A stretch of DNA of 64,000 nucleotides from G963663525 sp963663525 (GTDB lineage Bacteria; Myxococcota_A; SURF-8; G963663525). A program made the translations under genes and the position numbers. This document shows positions 53,201 through 64,000 of this stretch, piece by piece (the first letter of the stretch is position 1; each line of letters begins with the position of its first letter). The stretch is from the NCBI GenBank assembly GCA_963663525.2, contig CAXXHC010000001.1:434001-498000 (forward strand). The letters are read 5' to 3'. The notes beneath the pieces were generated by a model, which ran no database searches, was not told where the DNA came from, and worked only from the letters and a program-made list of their open reading frames with translations.

Positions 53201-53864
53201 GTCCGATGTTGAGCGACGAAGGCTCGATGGACAATTCCGGCACTACACCGGTTCCCAATACCTTCATTTCATAGGGGTTTTCCACTGCGGGTTCGCCGTT
53301 TTCCAGCCGCTCGTCGTTGTGCCATATGCTTACGCAGTCCTCGTACAAGCCGCGTCGGGGAGGCTGAAAAATCAGCGTCACTTCCTGGCTAATACCTGGT
53401 GCCAGATAAAGCTTGTGGTCCGTTGCGCTCCAATTGATGGAATTCTGGTCGAGCTGGAAGGTCGTGGAAAATTGATCGCACATTTCGATGCGGTCCACGA
53501 CCAGCACCTTGTTGGAACCAGCTTCCACCTCTACGTTGGTGATCGTGAATTTTCGCGTCTTTGCGCCATCCTCCACAGCGGGTACTGCGCCCATGTCGAG
53601 CCAGTCGATGACGAAATGTTCATCTGACTGTCGGGCCTCAGCCTGAATCAGTTCTTCTTCTTCCGTCAACACCGGCAGAACTTCGAGGTGCACTTCGCCC
53701 TTTTCCTGACTGAACATCTGCACAGAAAAAATGCCGCAGGAAGTACCCACCAGCAAATCGACGGAATCGATAATGGTGTGGTTCCTTGTGTAGCGCACCT
53801 GGAACGAGTGGCACGTATTTCCCGCCAGAGGGATCGAATTCGACGTACTAGGATAATCGCCCAC
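50202..53864 (-). CDS. Large lipoprotein, main fragment: choice-of-anchor-D-like and PKD domains
   Basis: Larger, downstream piece of a lipoprotein split by a frameshift; its own first ATG has no ribosome-binding site. The 1,220 codons contain at least five Ig-like domains of the choice-of-anchor-D/ASH type, seen as repeated VVPELSIEPSSLNIGQVLKG, VLDFGSVRVC and ELSITPQDGELTFETVSF patterns with paired VTLIFQPP or SIKYAPTSDG strands. Two PKD-like domains follow (ITLDSSDSYDPDSGSAIEDW, VCLDGLYSQDPDHPDD). The end is a beta-domain (IRVELVWNNGGDVNLHWIKPNG) resembling DUF2135/YfaP-like domains. That domain is interrupted by an insertion with 12 cysteines in about 52 residues (50.37-50.53 kb). Cell-surface or periplasmic structural role is inferred. 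Confidence 0.82.
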   Translation of the reverse strand: MGDYPSTSNSIPLAGNTCHSFQVRYTRNHTIIDSVDLLVGTSCGIFSVQMFSQEKGEVHLEVLPVLTEEEELIQAEARQSDEHFVIDWLDMGAVPAVEDGAKTRKFTITNVEVEAGSNKVLVVDRIEMCDQFSTTFQLDQNSINWSATDHKLYLAPGISQEVTLIFQPPRRGLYEDCVSIWHNDERLENGEPAVENPYEMKVLGTGVVPELSIEPSSLNIGQVLKGNEKVMPVSLYNRGGAPLEIDAIVMTDPYDHVIEIDLKELDIEPRDGFLDETPLVIQPGKFVEIDLSCTPVGEEPYANELQIVSNSVGGGLNQKNILCTGIVASAAIYPEVLDFGSVRVCTDAMNDLEEESGEEICQTSERYVNICNSGRSHLDIVDVRFEGTNSQGELIYSFSSIDDFGDSWTIDPGKCSEYWIGYRPMPSLDELTQEILAGPIQEVVTFTVEPMDVAGDATTIHLYGTKIAPLADVRPAGCSYDCPSSVEFENAQAPDSDLEDEYLDDFKVCKRFDVVSTGSEKLTIGAIRAYHKVNVSGGEHFVQDQAFTISGEIERDLPVDIAPDDKFSFELCFLPIQMNPDPNVFTADYEGKVVLCSSAVNEDLGSSTGCPAMPSGLEPMRPIELMLYGNAIDPELSITPQDGELTFETVSFDPPQSETKTFTIENTGIGPLTIESIKLDDDASPDLKITMIDFPEGFVLDDVYQPSAEVSAQVTTPFLLNEVNSGSVPQQIVVSIKYAPTSDGTARGSVIIRHNDRGAARTLDDVPDEEQPPPGADYPEYRVKIQGNGKGNNLPVALVKSPPGRPSGRVGTREITYIVGVNQEITLDSSDSYDPDSGSAIEDWIDSRTWSSPQADQIIWGGALDGDDGGDTQITAEFLYPGVYEIYLTVYDRWGEPSERTADSTLIVNALQGPVAIPRICNPGYEGYSSIEIYAGETVCLDGLYSQDPDHPDDAFLQYRWYLREEGQLPAEAVNISTASRFEQRFYQGGHYVVSLEVVDEDGLISAREDLSVSVIYNDSIRVELVWNNGGDVNLHWIKPNGRPNDISDCREENPQPPWTGYGRPEFMQASEMNGPEIVVHPRLENNPDLDPELDFPGNGTYKAYAHYEEASETCHQENVCEERHNDCGCGCKNSFWCILSFCGIAGIINSCCEDCTICHLETFCEPLSAHLTFFFYINDAPYATYSATGNNAILYNTDDTYSCSITRTNGRFDTPPSCD

Positions 53865-53868
53865 CAGC

Positions 53869-54456
53869 TCAAAGTTGTCGGTATTTCCGTCCTCGTTTGC
53901 GCGAGTAACGACGCGGGCGTCGTTGAGGATGATGGTTTCGGAATTTCAGATTGCAGACCTTGACATCCTGAACGGCTGAATCTTTATATTGCACGATACC
54001 GAACTTGATGGGATTGTCGGTGATTTGCGGATCGAACTCACAGGTTGTGTTGTCGATGACACCATTGGGGTCCGCACAGCATACGCCTTCCTTGGCGCAG
54101 ATTTCCCCCTGGGTGCAGTCGTTGTGGCTCAGGCAGGAGGTTCCGTCGGTTTTGTCGCAATTGAACGTGACGCAAACATCCTCATCGCCGCAGTACTGTC
54201 CCGTGGGACAGTCGGTGGAGTATTCGCAGGATGTCGGTGGAGGGCAGTAACAGACCTGTTCTTCGGTGCAGTAGCAGCCCTCGTCGCAGTCGTCGTTGGT
54301 CCGGCAGGGACCGCCGATCTCGCCAGCAACGTCCACATCTCCGTCTATGTCCGCAAGATGTCCTGCGGAGGAACTATCGTCGCAAGCTGCAAAAATCATG
54401 ATACTTACGGCGAGTGTCAGCCACAACGTCCCTTGAATCATCCGTTGTCGAGTCAT
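53869..54456 (-). CDS. Large lipoprotein, N-terminal fragment (frameshifted)
   Basis: 5' part of the same gene as 50202-53864. It has a signal peptide with lipobox IFAAC (Cys about residue 25), followed by a Cys-rich region of some 20 cysteines (GGPCRTNDDCDEGCYC to GEICAKEGVCCADPNG) like that of its neighbour at 54516-58106. The first anchor-D-like strand begins (VQDVKVCN) and the frame is lost at an AAA run (53944-53946 on the given strand). Removing one A gives VKVCNLNSETIILNDARVV and reads straight into the next fragment as one protein of about 1,418 residues. The last 21 residues of this fragment (Arg-rich) are therefore spurious. Its start is 59 bases after the stop of the upstream lipoprotein gene, implying an operon. 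Confidence 0.82.
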   Translation of the reverse strand: MTRQRMIQGTLWLTLAVSIMIFAACDDSSSAGHLADIDGDVDVAGEIGGPCRTNDDCDEGCYCTEEQVCYCPPPTSCEYSTDCPTGQYCGDEDVCVTFNCDKTDGTSCLSHNDCTQGEICAKEGVCCADPNGVIDNTTCEFDPQITDNPIKFGIVQYKDSAVQDVKVCNLKFRNHHPQRRPRRYSRKRGRKYRQL

Positions 54457-54515
54457 TTTCCGATCCTTTCCAGGATATCGATACCACCGTCCCTGTTTCT
54501 CGTTCCCGTCATCGA

Positions 54516-58106
<3,591 letters not shown>

Positions 58107-58585
58107 GGGAAACAATTCCTTTTTCAGTCTCTGTCATTTCGTTGGATACCCAAAAAATTTCAACACGTTTGCGGCCCAATATCATAGCATTCGTTCCACC
58201 GACTCACAACGAATTTGCAACTTTTTAACAGGAGAATCGTGGACTGGAAAATGCTGGGAAAAAGGAGAGATTCACCGATTCGGCTCGCGCAAACGCCCCC
58301 CATGACCCTTCGTCGCATTCGTGTTTTCATCCGAACCTTCCCCGCCTCAGGGCGGAACTATCGTTCGCTTATCACCCATAGGACGAATTCGGGCGCAAAT
58401 ATTCGTGATTTCCTCCATTCGAAAAATGCGCATACTCTCGATAACTCCTTGCTTCCTTTCCTTGGACCTTTTACACTTTCAAATATCTATTGGTGCCAGA
58501 CGAATCCTCCGTGAATTTTCATGGACTCCGTGTCCGAAATGCACCGAAATGGAACGTTTTTTCCCGTTTTTGGAAGGTTTTTCCC
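58107..58585. other. Divergent intergenic region between the lipoprotein operon and ctpA
   Basis: About 480 bases that must hold promoters in both directions. Open frames here extend ctpA upstream without a ribosome-binding site and are not supported. I see no clear operator, riboswitch or repeat. Confidence 0.5.
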
Positions 58586-59851
58586 ATGCGCTCGAACCGT
58601 TTCAAAACCGCCGGCGGACTTCTCGTTGCCTTTTTGCTGGGATTGTCGATTCCCGTGGTTTCCCAAAGCCACGCCAAAACTCCCGACGACATCTTCGCCA
58701 AGCTGGATATCTTTGCCAAGGTGCTGCACTACGTGGAAACGAATTACGTCGAGCCGGTCAGTCAGAAAGAGCTGATTTACGGAGCCATCAAAGGGATGCT
58801 CGACACCCTCGATCCCCATACGATGTTCATGCCCCCCGACGTCTACCGGGAAATGCGCATCGACACGACAGGAGAGTTCCAAGGTCTTGGAATCATTGTG
58901 GAAAAACAGGGTAAATACCTGACGGTGATCGAGCCCATCGAGGGTTCTCCCGCCGAGCGCGAAGGCTTGCTCCCAGGTGACCGCATCTTGCGCATCGACG
59001 ACCAGGACGCCACGATGATGTCTCTCGCCGAAGCCACCAAATGGATGCGCGGGCCGCTGGGAACCTCCGTCTCGCTCGTGTTGGAACGACCGGGACAAAA
59101 CGAACCGATTCAAAAAAACATCGTCCGCAAAAAGATTCTCATTCATTCCGTGCAAAGTCGGTTGCTCGACGCCAAAACGGGATATCTGAAAATCAAATCC
59201 TTCCAGGATCAAACCGCCAAGCAGGCCAAAGATGCCCTGAAAGAACTGAAAAGCAAGGCAGGTGGGTCACTTACGGGGTTGGTCCTCGATTTGCGCGACA
59301 ATCCCGGAGGATTGATGGACCAGGCGGTGATGGTCGCCGACGAATTTCTGGAAAAAGGCGATATCGTCAGCACGAAGGGACGCAATCCACATCAGGTCGA
59401 AGTGGAACGTGCCGGTCCCAGCGGCTCTTTTCAGAGTGGTACGTTGGCCGTTCTCGTCAACTATCGTTCGGCCTCCGCCGCCGAAATTCTTGCCGGAGCC
59501 CTGGCGGACCATGGACGGGCCAAAATAATAGGTAATGGAAGCTACGGAAAAGGTTCGGTCCAGAACATCATCGATCTGGAAGACGGCTCCGGCCTTAAAA
59601 TCACGGTTGCGAAATACTTTACGCCATCGGGAAAATCGATCGAAGGTATCGGAATCACTCCGGAAATCTTCGTAGACCAACCCGACCGGAGACGGGTGGC
59701 AATCAAGGGGGCGGCCATCGCTAAGAGCGACGGAAAAAGCGAACTCGACGCCGCCACGAAAAAGCTGCTGGCCGCCGTGCCGAAAAATCCGAAAATATCG
59801 TCGGGGGATTTGCAACTCCAGGTGGCTTACGCGGTCGCAAGGGGAAAATAG
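58586..59851 (+). CDS. ctpA: Carboxyl-terminal processing protease (S41A)
   Basis: Exported serine protease of 421 residues that trims or degrades periplasmic proteins from their C-termini. The ATG at 58586 has GGAAGG eight bases upstream and opens a good signal peptide (cleavage near SHA, residue 30). The N-terminal helical region is about 35-90 (DTLDPHTMFM). The PDZ domain is about 95-175 (GLGIIVEKQGKYLTVI, GLLPGDRI). The S41 core has VLDLRDNPGG and catalytic Ser297 and Lys322 in RSASAAEILAGAL and SYGKGSVQ, 25 residues apart as in E. coli Tsp. The length and order are those of CtpA-type enzymes. It is a candidate processor of the exported proteins encoded beside it, though only proximity supports that. 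Confidence 0.95.
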   Translation: MRSNRFKTAGGLLVAFLLGLSIPVVSQSHAKTPDDIFAKLDIFAKVLHYVETNYVEPVSQKELIYGAIKGMLDTLDPHTMFMPPDVYREMRIDTTGEFQGLGIIVEKQGKYLTVIEPIEGSPAEREGLLPGDRILRIDDQDATMMSLAEATKWMRGPLGTSVSLVLERPGQNEPIQKNIVRKKILIHSVQSRLLDAKTGYLKIKSFQDQTAKQAKDALKELKSKAGGSLTGLVLDLRDNPGGLMDQAVMVADEFLEKGDIVSTKGRNPHQVEVERAGPSGSFQSGTLAVLVNYRSASAAEILAGALADHGRAKIIGNGSYGKGSVQNIIDLEDGSGLKITVAKYFTPSGKSIEGIGITPEIFVDQPDRRRVAIKGAAIAKSDGKSELDAATKKLLAAVPKNPKISSGDLQLQVAYAVARGK

Positions 59852-59888
59852 TAAATTTTTTTACACGGCTCCAAGGAAACACATCAAG

Positions 59889-59928
59889 TTTTCAAATCAT
59901 CCTGGTCCGATGTTTGAAAATATTTTCC
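59889..59928 (+). terminator. Possible terminator of ctpA
   Basis: TTTTCAAATCATC (59889-59901) pairs with GATGTTTGAAAA (59909-59920) except for one bulged T, followed by TATTTTCC. It is A/T-rich and weaker than the other terminators in the window; it may serve both converging genes. Confidence 0.45.
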
Positions 59929-59945
59929 GTTGACAGGAATCGAAC

Positions 59946-60374
59946 TCAGTTTTCTTCTTTCGAGAAATGATGCCAGATCGAGCGTTCGACGGTGTCGGTT
60001 AGGTTGGCAACCAATCGTTTTTGCTGGAAAATCGTCTCCAGAATCGCTTTGAGTGTGTTGTTTTCGAGGCTGGCCTTGTTGCTGAGATCGACTTTCCGCA
60101 TGGACCAGTCCGGGAAAATGCGCTGGGTCTTGTTGTTTTCGTTGCTCAGAATGAGGACGTCCCTGTGTCGCGGGTCTTGCTCGATTTTTTCCATCAACGC
60201 ATCGACTTTTTCGTCCGGACCTTCGATGATCTGAAAGAACAGATCGCCGGAAGCCATAAACACTCCGGTGATTTCATTGACTTCATTGTTTTTCTTGAAC
60301 TCTTGACCAAGCTTTTCCAACTCTTCGGAGGAAAACAGCCGGGCGAAGCGACTGATGTATTTGATTCTTTTCAT
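59946..60374 (-). CDS. BLUF-domain blue-light sensor
   Basis: Small cytoplasmic flavoprotein of 142 residues consisting of a BLUF domain and a short helical tail. Residues central to BLUF photochemistry are present and evenly offset by about two from Slr1694: Tyr6 in IKYISR, Asn29/Asn30 before the ITG motif, Gln48 in LFFQIIEG, and the FPDWSM block with Trp90 and Met92. The PDEKVDALMEKIEQDPRHRDV helix-turn is also typical. No output domain (EAL, cyclase) is fused, so it must signal through a partner. It lies 41 bases downstream of the erythrin gene in the same direction, an apparent two-gene operon that links light sensing with peroxide or iron handling. Light response has not been shown here. 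Confidence 0.88.
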   Translation of the reverse strand: MKRIKYISRFARLFSSEELEKLGQEFKKNNEVNEITGVFMASGDLFFQIIEGPDEKVDALMEKIEQDPRHRDVLILSNENNKTQRIFPDWSMRKVDLSNKASLENNTLKAILETIFQQKRLVANLTDTVERSIWHHFSKEEN

Positions 60375-60415
60375 GATTTAACTCCCGTCCGGTTCATTTG
60401 ATTTTGTTTTTTTGT

Positions 60416-60859
60416 TCAGCCGGAATGCGCCGCAATGCGTTTTTCCAACTGCTTGGCATGCCCTTCTTCCTGTTTGGCGAGAGTGGCAAATAATTCTTTG
60501 ACCTCTCCTTCGAACGAATCGGACAGGGCTTCGTAGTAAAGTAACGCCTGATTTTCGGCGTCTCTCGCCACGACCAAGGCTTCCTTGTAACTGATGTCCA
60601 CAGCATCTTTCCAAATGGACACGGTTTCCACGAAACCCAATTCACGATCCGCTTTTTCCGGCAGGTCTCCCTGACCGGCGTCATTCCAGAGGGTTTCGAT
60701 CATGCGGATATGCTCGCGCTCTTTGGCCGCCATTTCATCGAAAAACGCCTTGGCGTTGTCATCGTCGGAATACTCTTTGAGCGAAATGTAGAATTTCTCC
60801 GAGGCTTTTTCGGCTTCGATCACGTTCCGCACGGCCTGTCCCAACGTCATTTTCGTCAT
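60416..60859 (-). CDS. Erythrin-type ferritin-like di-iron protein
   Basis: Rubrerythrin-family protein of 147 residues without the C-terminal rubredoxin domain. The four-helix bundle shows the duplicated metal-binding pattern: EAEKASEKFY, then AAKEREHIRMIE (E-x-x-H), DAENQALLYYEAL and AKQEEGHAKQLEK (E-x-x-H). Such proteins reduce hydrogen peroxide or handle iron, especially in anaerobes. The ATG at 60859 is preceded by GTGGGGAAATC; the frame continues upstream for 36 codons without conservation. It is the first gene of a pair with the BLUF protein. Electron donors such as rubredoxin or desulfoferrodoxin are not encoded nearby. Confidence 0.88.
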   Translation of the reverse strand: MTKMTLGQAVRNVIEAEKASEKFYISLKEYSDDDNAKAFFDEMAAKEREHIRMIETLWNDAGQGDLPEKADRELGFVETVSIWKDAVDISYKEALVVARDAENQALLYYEALSDSFEGEVKELFATLAKQEEGHAKQLEKRIAAHSG

Positions 60860-61248
60860 GATTTCCCCACTTTCCGGAAAGAATTGAAAAGCGTAATTAT
60901 TAAATCTTAAGATTCGTTTCAGCAAAATCAATTGCCTGCAAACCACATAAAAGGGCACATTACCCAAAAATTATTTGCAGACTATTTGAAGGAAGTTTTT
61001 CACGAACAGTGTAAGAAAAATTTCCCAAATCAACAATAAATTAAATTGACGTTTTTTCTGTATCTTCAACTGACCGATTCCTTCCGATTCAAATGGCAGG
61101 AATTTTAAGTCCCTCCATTGAATTGAGGTTTTCTATCCCCTCCCTGCGTAAAACCGAGCGCGATACGCTGGATTTTCCTCTTGATTATTCCATGCGAACC
61201 CTTACATTATTCACTTCGACGCGGGAAACGGAATAACGGAAACAAGAG
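60860..61248. other. Divergent AT-rich intergenic region
   Basis: About 390 bases between the erythrin gene (minus) and the carboxypeptidase-regulatory-like protein (plus). It is noticeably AT-rich around 60,960-61,070 and should contain promoters for both. I found no convincing spaced -35/-10 pair or operator. Confidence 0.5.
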
Positions 61249-63225
61249 ATGATTCGGGAGATGGCTGGCACGAAATCCGAGATGAAAAAACGGATGGGGT
61301 GGATACTTGGCGCGCTCGTGCTGGCCATCGGGTTGTGGTTTTGGTTTTCCGATTCGAAAGAGATTCCCTCGGAATCTTCTCAAGTTGTTGAAATTACAAG
61401 CATATCCAAGGACACGGTTCCTGTTTCGAAGCCTGACGGAGTTATAAAAAAGGGATCACAGGTAAAGGCTCTTTCCCCCACAGCTCCTTCAAACGCCTTC
61501 GACACCGCCCACGGTCTGGGAAGCATCAAAGGGGACGTGCTCGACCAGAGCGACCGACCGTTGGAAGGGGTGAAAGTCACCGTTCGCGCCCCCGGCGACG
61601 ACGTGCCTTTTCTGGACCCGGTGTTTACCTCCACCGATGGGGCATTCCGTTTCGAGGATCTCCCCGCCGGGGAATTTCGTCTCGTGGGAGAGCATCCGTC
61701 ATACGCGCAGAGCGAAACCTATGTTTTCGTGATTCCGGAAACGGAGGCCGAAGCCCTGTTGCGGCTTTCCAATGCGGGAAGGCTGGTTGTGTATGCGCTC
61801 GAAGCCGAGACCCGCATCCCTCTGGTGGGGAAGCCGATCGGGCTGCATCCCGCCGACCTCGAAAACGCCCCGACGCAGGAGGAAGTGGTTCACGATCATA
61901 CGATGACGCCATGGGCCACCCAGGAAACCGATGCCTCCGGGCGGGCGGTTTTCGAGGATCTTCCGGGTGGTAGTTACATGATTATCGCCCGGATTCCGGG
62001 CTACCGGGTGCTGGTCGATTTCCACAATCTCCCCAACGGGCAACAGGCCGAGCACACCGTATCGATGGTGAAAACGGGCTTCACCCACGGTCGCGTGGTG
62101 GATACGTCCGGCAAACCCCAACCCAACGTCGAGGTGTTTTGCGAGTACTACACCGGGTGGAACCGCTACCGCACGGTGACGGATGAAAACGGCGCGTTCC
62201 AGTTTTACGCCGCCGATGCCCGGATGGTGCTGTATGCCCGCGACGGTTCACGGGTGTCCAAACGGGTCAAAGTGGACTGCCAATCGGATACCTGCTGGAA
62301 AGAACTGGTGCTCGGCGGAGAGACTCGGATCGCGGTTACAGTGATCGATAATGAAAGCGGCAAGGCGTTTTCCGGGGCGCAGGTCTGCTTGATTTCCGAG
62401 GAAAATCAATACTCTCCATGTTCTTATACCCTTCCTCCGGCTGGAGAGGCGTTTTTCGAAGGCGTGTTGCCCGGTCGGTACCGGGTCGCGGCCTCGGCGC
62501 CAGGGTACCTCCAGAACGTCTCCGGCTCGTTCAAGGTAGAAGTGGGAGAGGCGATGCAGCGCCAATCGATGAATATGGACCCGGGGCGTTGTATCGAGGG
62601 AAGGGTGGAGGACAGCGAAGGCGAGCCGGTCGCGGGAGTGCGCATCAAGCTCGATTTCAAACAGGGTGACATGGGAATGCGCCTGGTTTCCAAGAACGCT
62701 TCGGGGGGTATTCATCCCTACCATGGCAACCAGATCCGTTCCGACGGACGAAATCTTTACGTGCCGCCGGGCCTTTCGACCCTCGCCCCCAGCGATCACA
62801 AAGGCCATTTCCGCTTTTGCGGCCTGCCGGAAGGGCAGGTCACCGTGGGGGGAGAACACAGCGTGGCTCCACGCTATTTCAGCCCCGTGGAGGTGGATAT
62901 CACCACCGGAGACGTCACCGGCATCGTGCTGAAAGCGGCGGGAGAAGTGGCCGTCCATGGTCGTTTCGTCAACGCCCAGGGAGAGCCCTGCGCCTCCGGG
63001 GCGGTGTGGCTCTCCGGGATGCCGCCGGGCGTGCCGGGTGGAGGAACGCACGTCGGGCCAAACGGCTCGTTTACGCTGAACGCCGCCGTGGTCGAATCCG
63101 AATGGACCTCCGGTACGCCTACCCGAAGCCTGAACGGCTCCTGCTTCGGCGTCGGTCGGGGCATGGTGGAATTCTCCCTGCCCGAACCCCCCGCGGAGGT
63201 CGAGGTGGAACTCTCTGTTGAGTGA
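61249..63225 (+). CDS. Membrane-anchored protein with carboxypeptidase-regulatory-like repeats
   Basis: 658 residues. A positively charged N-terminus and one hydrophobic segment (WILGALVLAIGLWFWF, about 18-34) anchor it in the inner membrane, with the rest periplasmic. About six transthyretin-like beta-sandwich (carboxypeptidase regulatory-like) domains follow, recognisable by GxVxDxxxxPLxGVxV starts and FxxLPxGxYxxxxxxPGY ends. Examples are SIKGDVLDQSDRPLEGVKV, FEDLPAGEFRLVGEHPSY, HGRVVDTSGKPQPNVEV, IEGRVEDSEGEPVAGVRI and HGRFVNAQGEPCASGAV. No enzymatic domain is present. Such proteins are usually carbohydrate-binding or structural. GGAA lies seven bases before the ATG. It converges with the AIM24-family gene. 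Confidence 0.85.
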   Translation: MIREMAGTKSEMKKRMGWILGALVLAIGLWFWFSDSKEIPSESSQVVEITSISKDTVPVSKPDGVIKKGSQVKALSPTAPSNAFDTAHGLGSIKGDVLDQSDRPLEGVKVTVRAPGDDVPFLDPVFTSTDGAFRFEDLPAGEFRLVGEHPSYAQSETYVFVIPETEAEALLRLSNAGRLVVYALEAETRIPLVGKPIGLHPADLENAPTQEEVVHDHTMTPWATQETDASGRAVFEDLPGGSYMIIARIPGYRVLVDFHNLPNGQQAEHTVSMVKTGFTHGRVVDTSGKPQPNVEVFCEYYTGWNRYRTVTDENGAFQFYAADARMVLYARDGSRVSKRVKVDCQSDTCWKELVLGGETRIAVTVIDNESGKAFSGAQVCLISEENQYSPCSYTLPPAGEAFFEGVLPGRYRVAASAPGYLQNVSGSFKVEVGEAMQRQSMNMDPGRCIEGRVEDSEGEPVAGVRIKLDFKQGDMGMRLVSKNASGGIHPYHGNQIRSDGRNLYVPPGLSTLAPSDHKGHFRFCGLPEGQVTVGGEHSVAPRYFSPVEVDITTGDVTGIVLKAAGEVAVHGRFVNAQGEPCASGAVWLSGMPPGVPGGGTHVGPNGSFTLNAAVVESEWTSGTPTRSLNGSCFGVGRGMVEFSLPEPPAEVEVELSVE

Positions 63226-63271
63226 CGATAACAACGTATTATCAAGTATTTACGTGAAAGTGCGTTAGCCC

Positions 63272-63955
63272 TCAGTCGTCACTGCTTTCCTGTTTAACCG
63301 GACGGAAGGGGTGCAGAAAAGCCGCCAGCGGTGCAGGTAGCCGGGTTTGGATATACAGTCGCCCCCTTCCATGAAACCGGCATACCAGACCTTCGCCGGA
63401 AAACAGCAGCGATTTGAGACCGCCGACCGTCTCGACCCGGTAGTCCAGACCCTCGTCGAAGGCGACGATGGCCCCGGTATCGACCACCATTTCTCCGTCG
63501 ATATCAAGGACTTCCAGCGCTCCGTAGCTGCCGAAGAACAGCGGCCCCGGCCCGGTGACGCGCAGCATGAACAAGCCTTCGCCACCGAAAAACGTGCGTG
63601 CGCCGCCCCATTTGGTGTCCACTTCCACCGAGGTTCCCCCGGCCACATAGGCCCCGGATTGGAGCATCCACGACTCGCCCTCGGCAAGTTCCATTCCGTG
63701 CAGGTCGCCGGGAGATCCCGGCGCAAGGTGCAATCGCCCGGGTTGGTTTCCGGCACGAAACGTGTTGACGAAGAAGGACTCGCCGCCGATCATGCGCTTG
63801 ATTCCCGCCAGAATGCCGCCCTGAGCCTTGGTTTCCAGCTCCAGCGTGGAATCCATGGAGACCATCGCCCCGGATTCGGCGCGGATCGATTCACCCGGTT
63901 CCAACAGCAGTTGCAGCATGGCGAAGTCCGGACGGCCTACGATTTCGTGTTTCAT
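63272..63955 (-). CDS. AIM24/TIGR00266-family protein
   Basis: Cytoplasmic beta-rich protein of 227 residues in the AIM24-like family (TIGR00266), widespread in bacteria and of unsettled function. Seen: LLEPGESIRAESGAMVSMD, LAGIKRMIGGESFFVNTF, GRLHLAPGSPGDL and the later GEGLFMLRVTGPGPLFFGSYGAL and GAIVAFDEGLDY motifs. GGAGG lies nine bases before the ATG at 63955. The upstream gene, if any, is outside the window. The last 15 residues are a charged tail. Confidence 0.9.
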   Translation of the reverse strand: MKHEIVGRPDFAMLQLLLEPGESIRAESGAMVSMDSTLELETKAQGGILAGIKRMIGGESFFVNTFRAGNQPGRLHLAPGSPGDLHGMELAEGESWMLQSGAYVAGGTSVEVDTKWGGARTFFGGEGLFMLRVTGPGPLFFGSYGALEVLDIDGEMVVDTGAIVAFDEGLDYRVETVGGLKSLLFSGEGLVCRFHGRGRLYIQTRLPAPLAAFLHPFRPVKQESSDD

Positions 63956-64000
63956 CGCGCTTCCCTCCGTTCCGGCAGCAACGGTCCGACTCGTTTTCCG

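Overview
The window is a 64 kb piece of a Gram-negative, probably anaerobic or microaerophilic bacterium of the deltaproteobacterial/Myxococcota-like type. This is inferred from lipoproteins and exported proteins with Cys-rich, choice-of-anchor-D-like, beta-helix and Gly-rich domains, a class I hybrid-cluster protein, pyruvate phosphate dikinase, a ferritin-like erythrin, and chemoreceptors typical of that group. No rRNA, tRNA, CRISPR array, insertion sequence or prophage was seen.

Layout. (1) 1-15.6 kb, minus strand: one chemotaxis gene cluster. In transcription order it holds a soluble receptor-like coiled-coil protein, a STAS protein, CheY, CheA, four transmembrane chemoreceptors (sCache+PAS, two HBM types with extra HAMP units, one dCache), CheW, CheR and the first codons of a response regulator, probably CheB. 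(2) 15.9-30.5 kb: single housekeeping or metabolic genes. These are a DUF374 acyltransferase, hcp with a CRP/FNR-type dyad upstream, a MATE exporter, nadC, a multi-PAS hybrid histidine kinase, a radical SAM protein, gdhA and ppdK, several closed by clear terminators. (3) 31.5-58.1 kb: an island of very large exported proteins. On the plus strand a Cys-rich lipoprotein precedes a giant (about 5,450 codon) repeat protein. It has over 40 copies of a 38-residue unit, nine copies of a longer Cys-containing module, a run of adenovirus-fibre-like GDGL repeats and three beta-helix modules. On the minus strand are two large Cys-rich lipoproteins with choice-of-anchor-D-like domains, one ending in a Gly-rich beta-helix region and one in PKD-like domains plus a 12-Cys insertion. 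(4) 58.6-64 kb: a CtpA-type protease, an erythrin-BLUF photoreceptor pair, a membrane-anchored protein of carboxypeptidase-regulatory-like domains, and an AIM24/TIGR00266 protein.

The least ordinary material is region 3. The giant gene is interrupted by five reading-frame lesions that all lie in near-identical repeats. Four of them fall in the middle copy of a roughly 2.04 kb tandem repeat, so I read them as assembly or consensus errors rather than decay. A single extra base in an A run likewise splits one lipoprotein gene at 53,944-53,946. In region 1, the C-termini of all five receptor-like proteins end in related F-[ED]-x-x peptides resembling CheR docking peptides, and the soluble one carries a CheZ-like D-x-x-x-Q motif. 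No search or structure prediction was run; family names rest on motifs read by eye.
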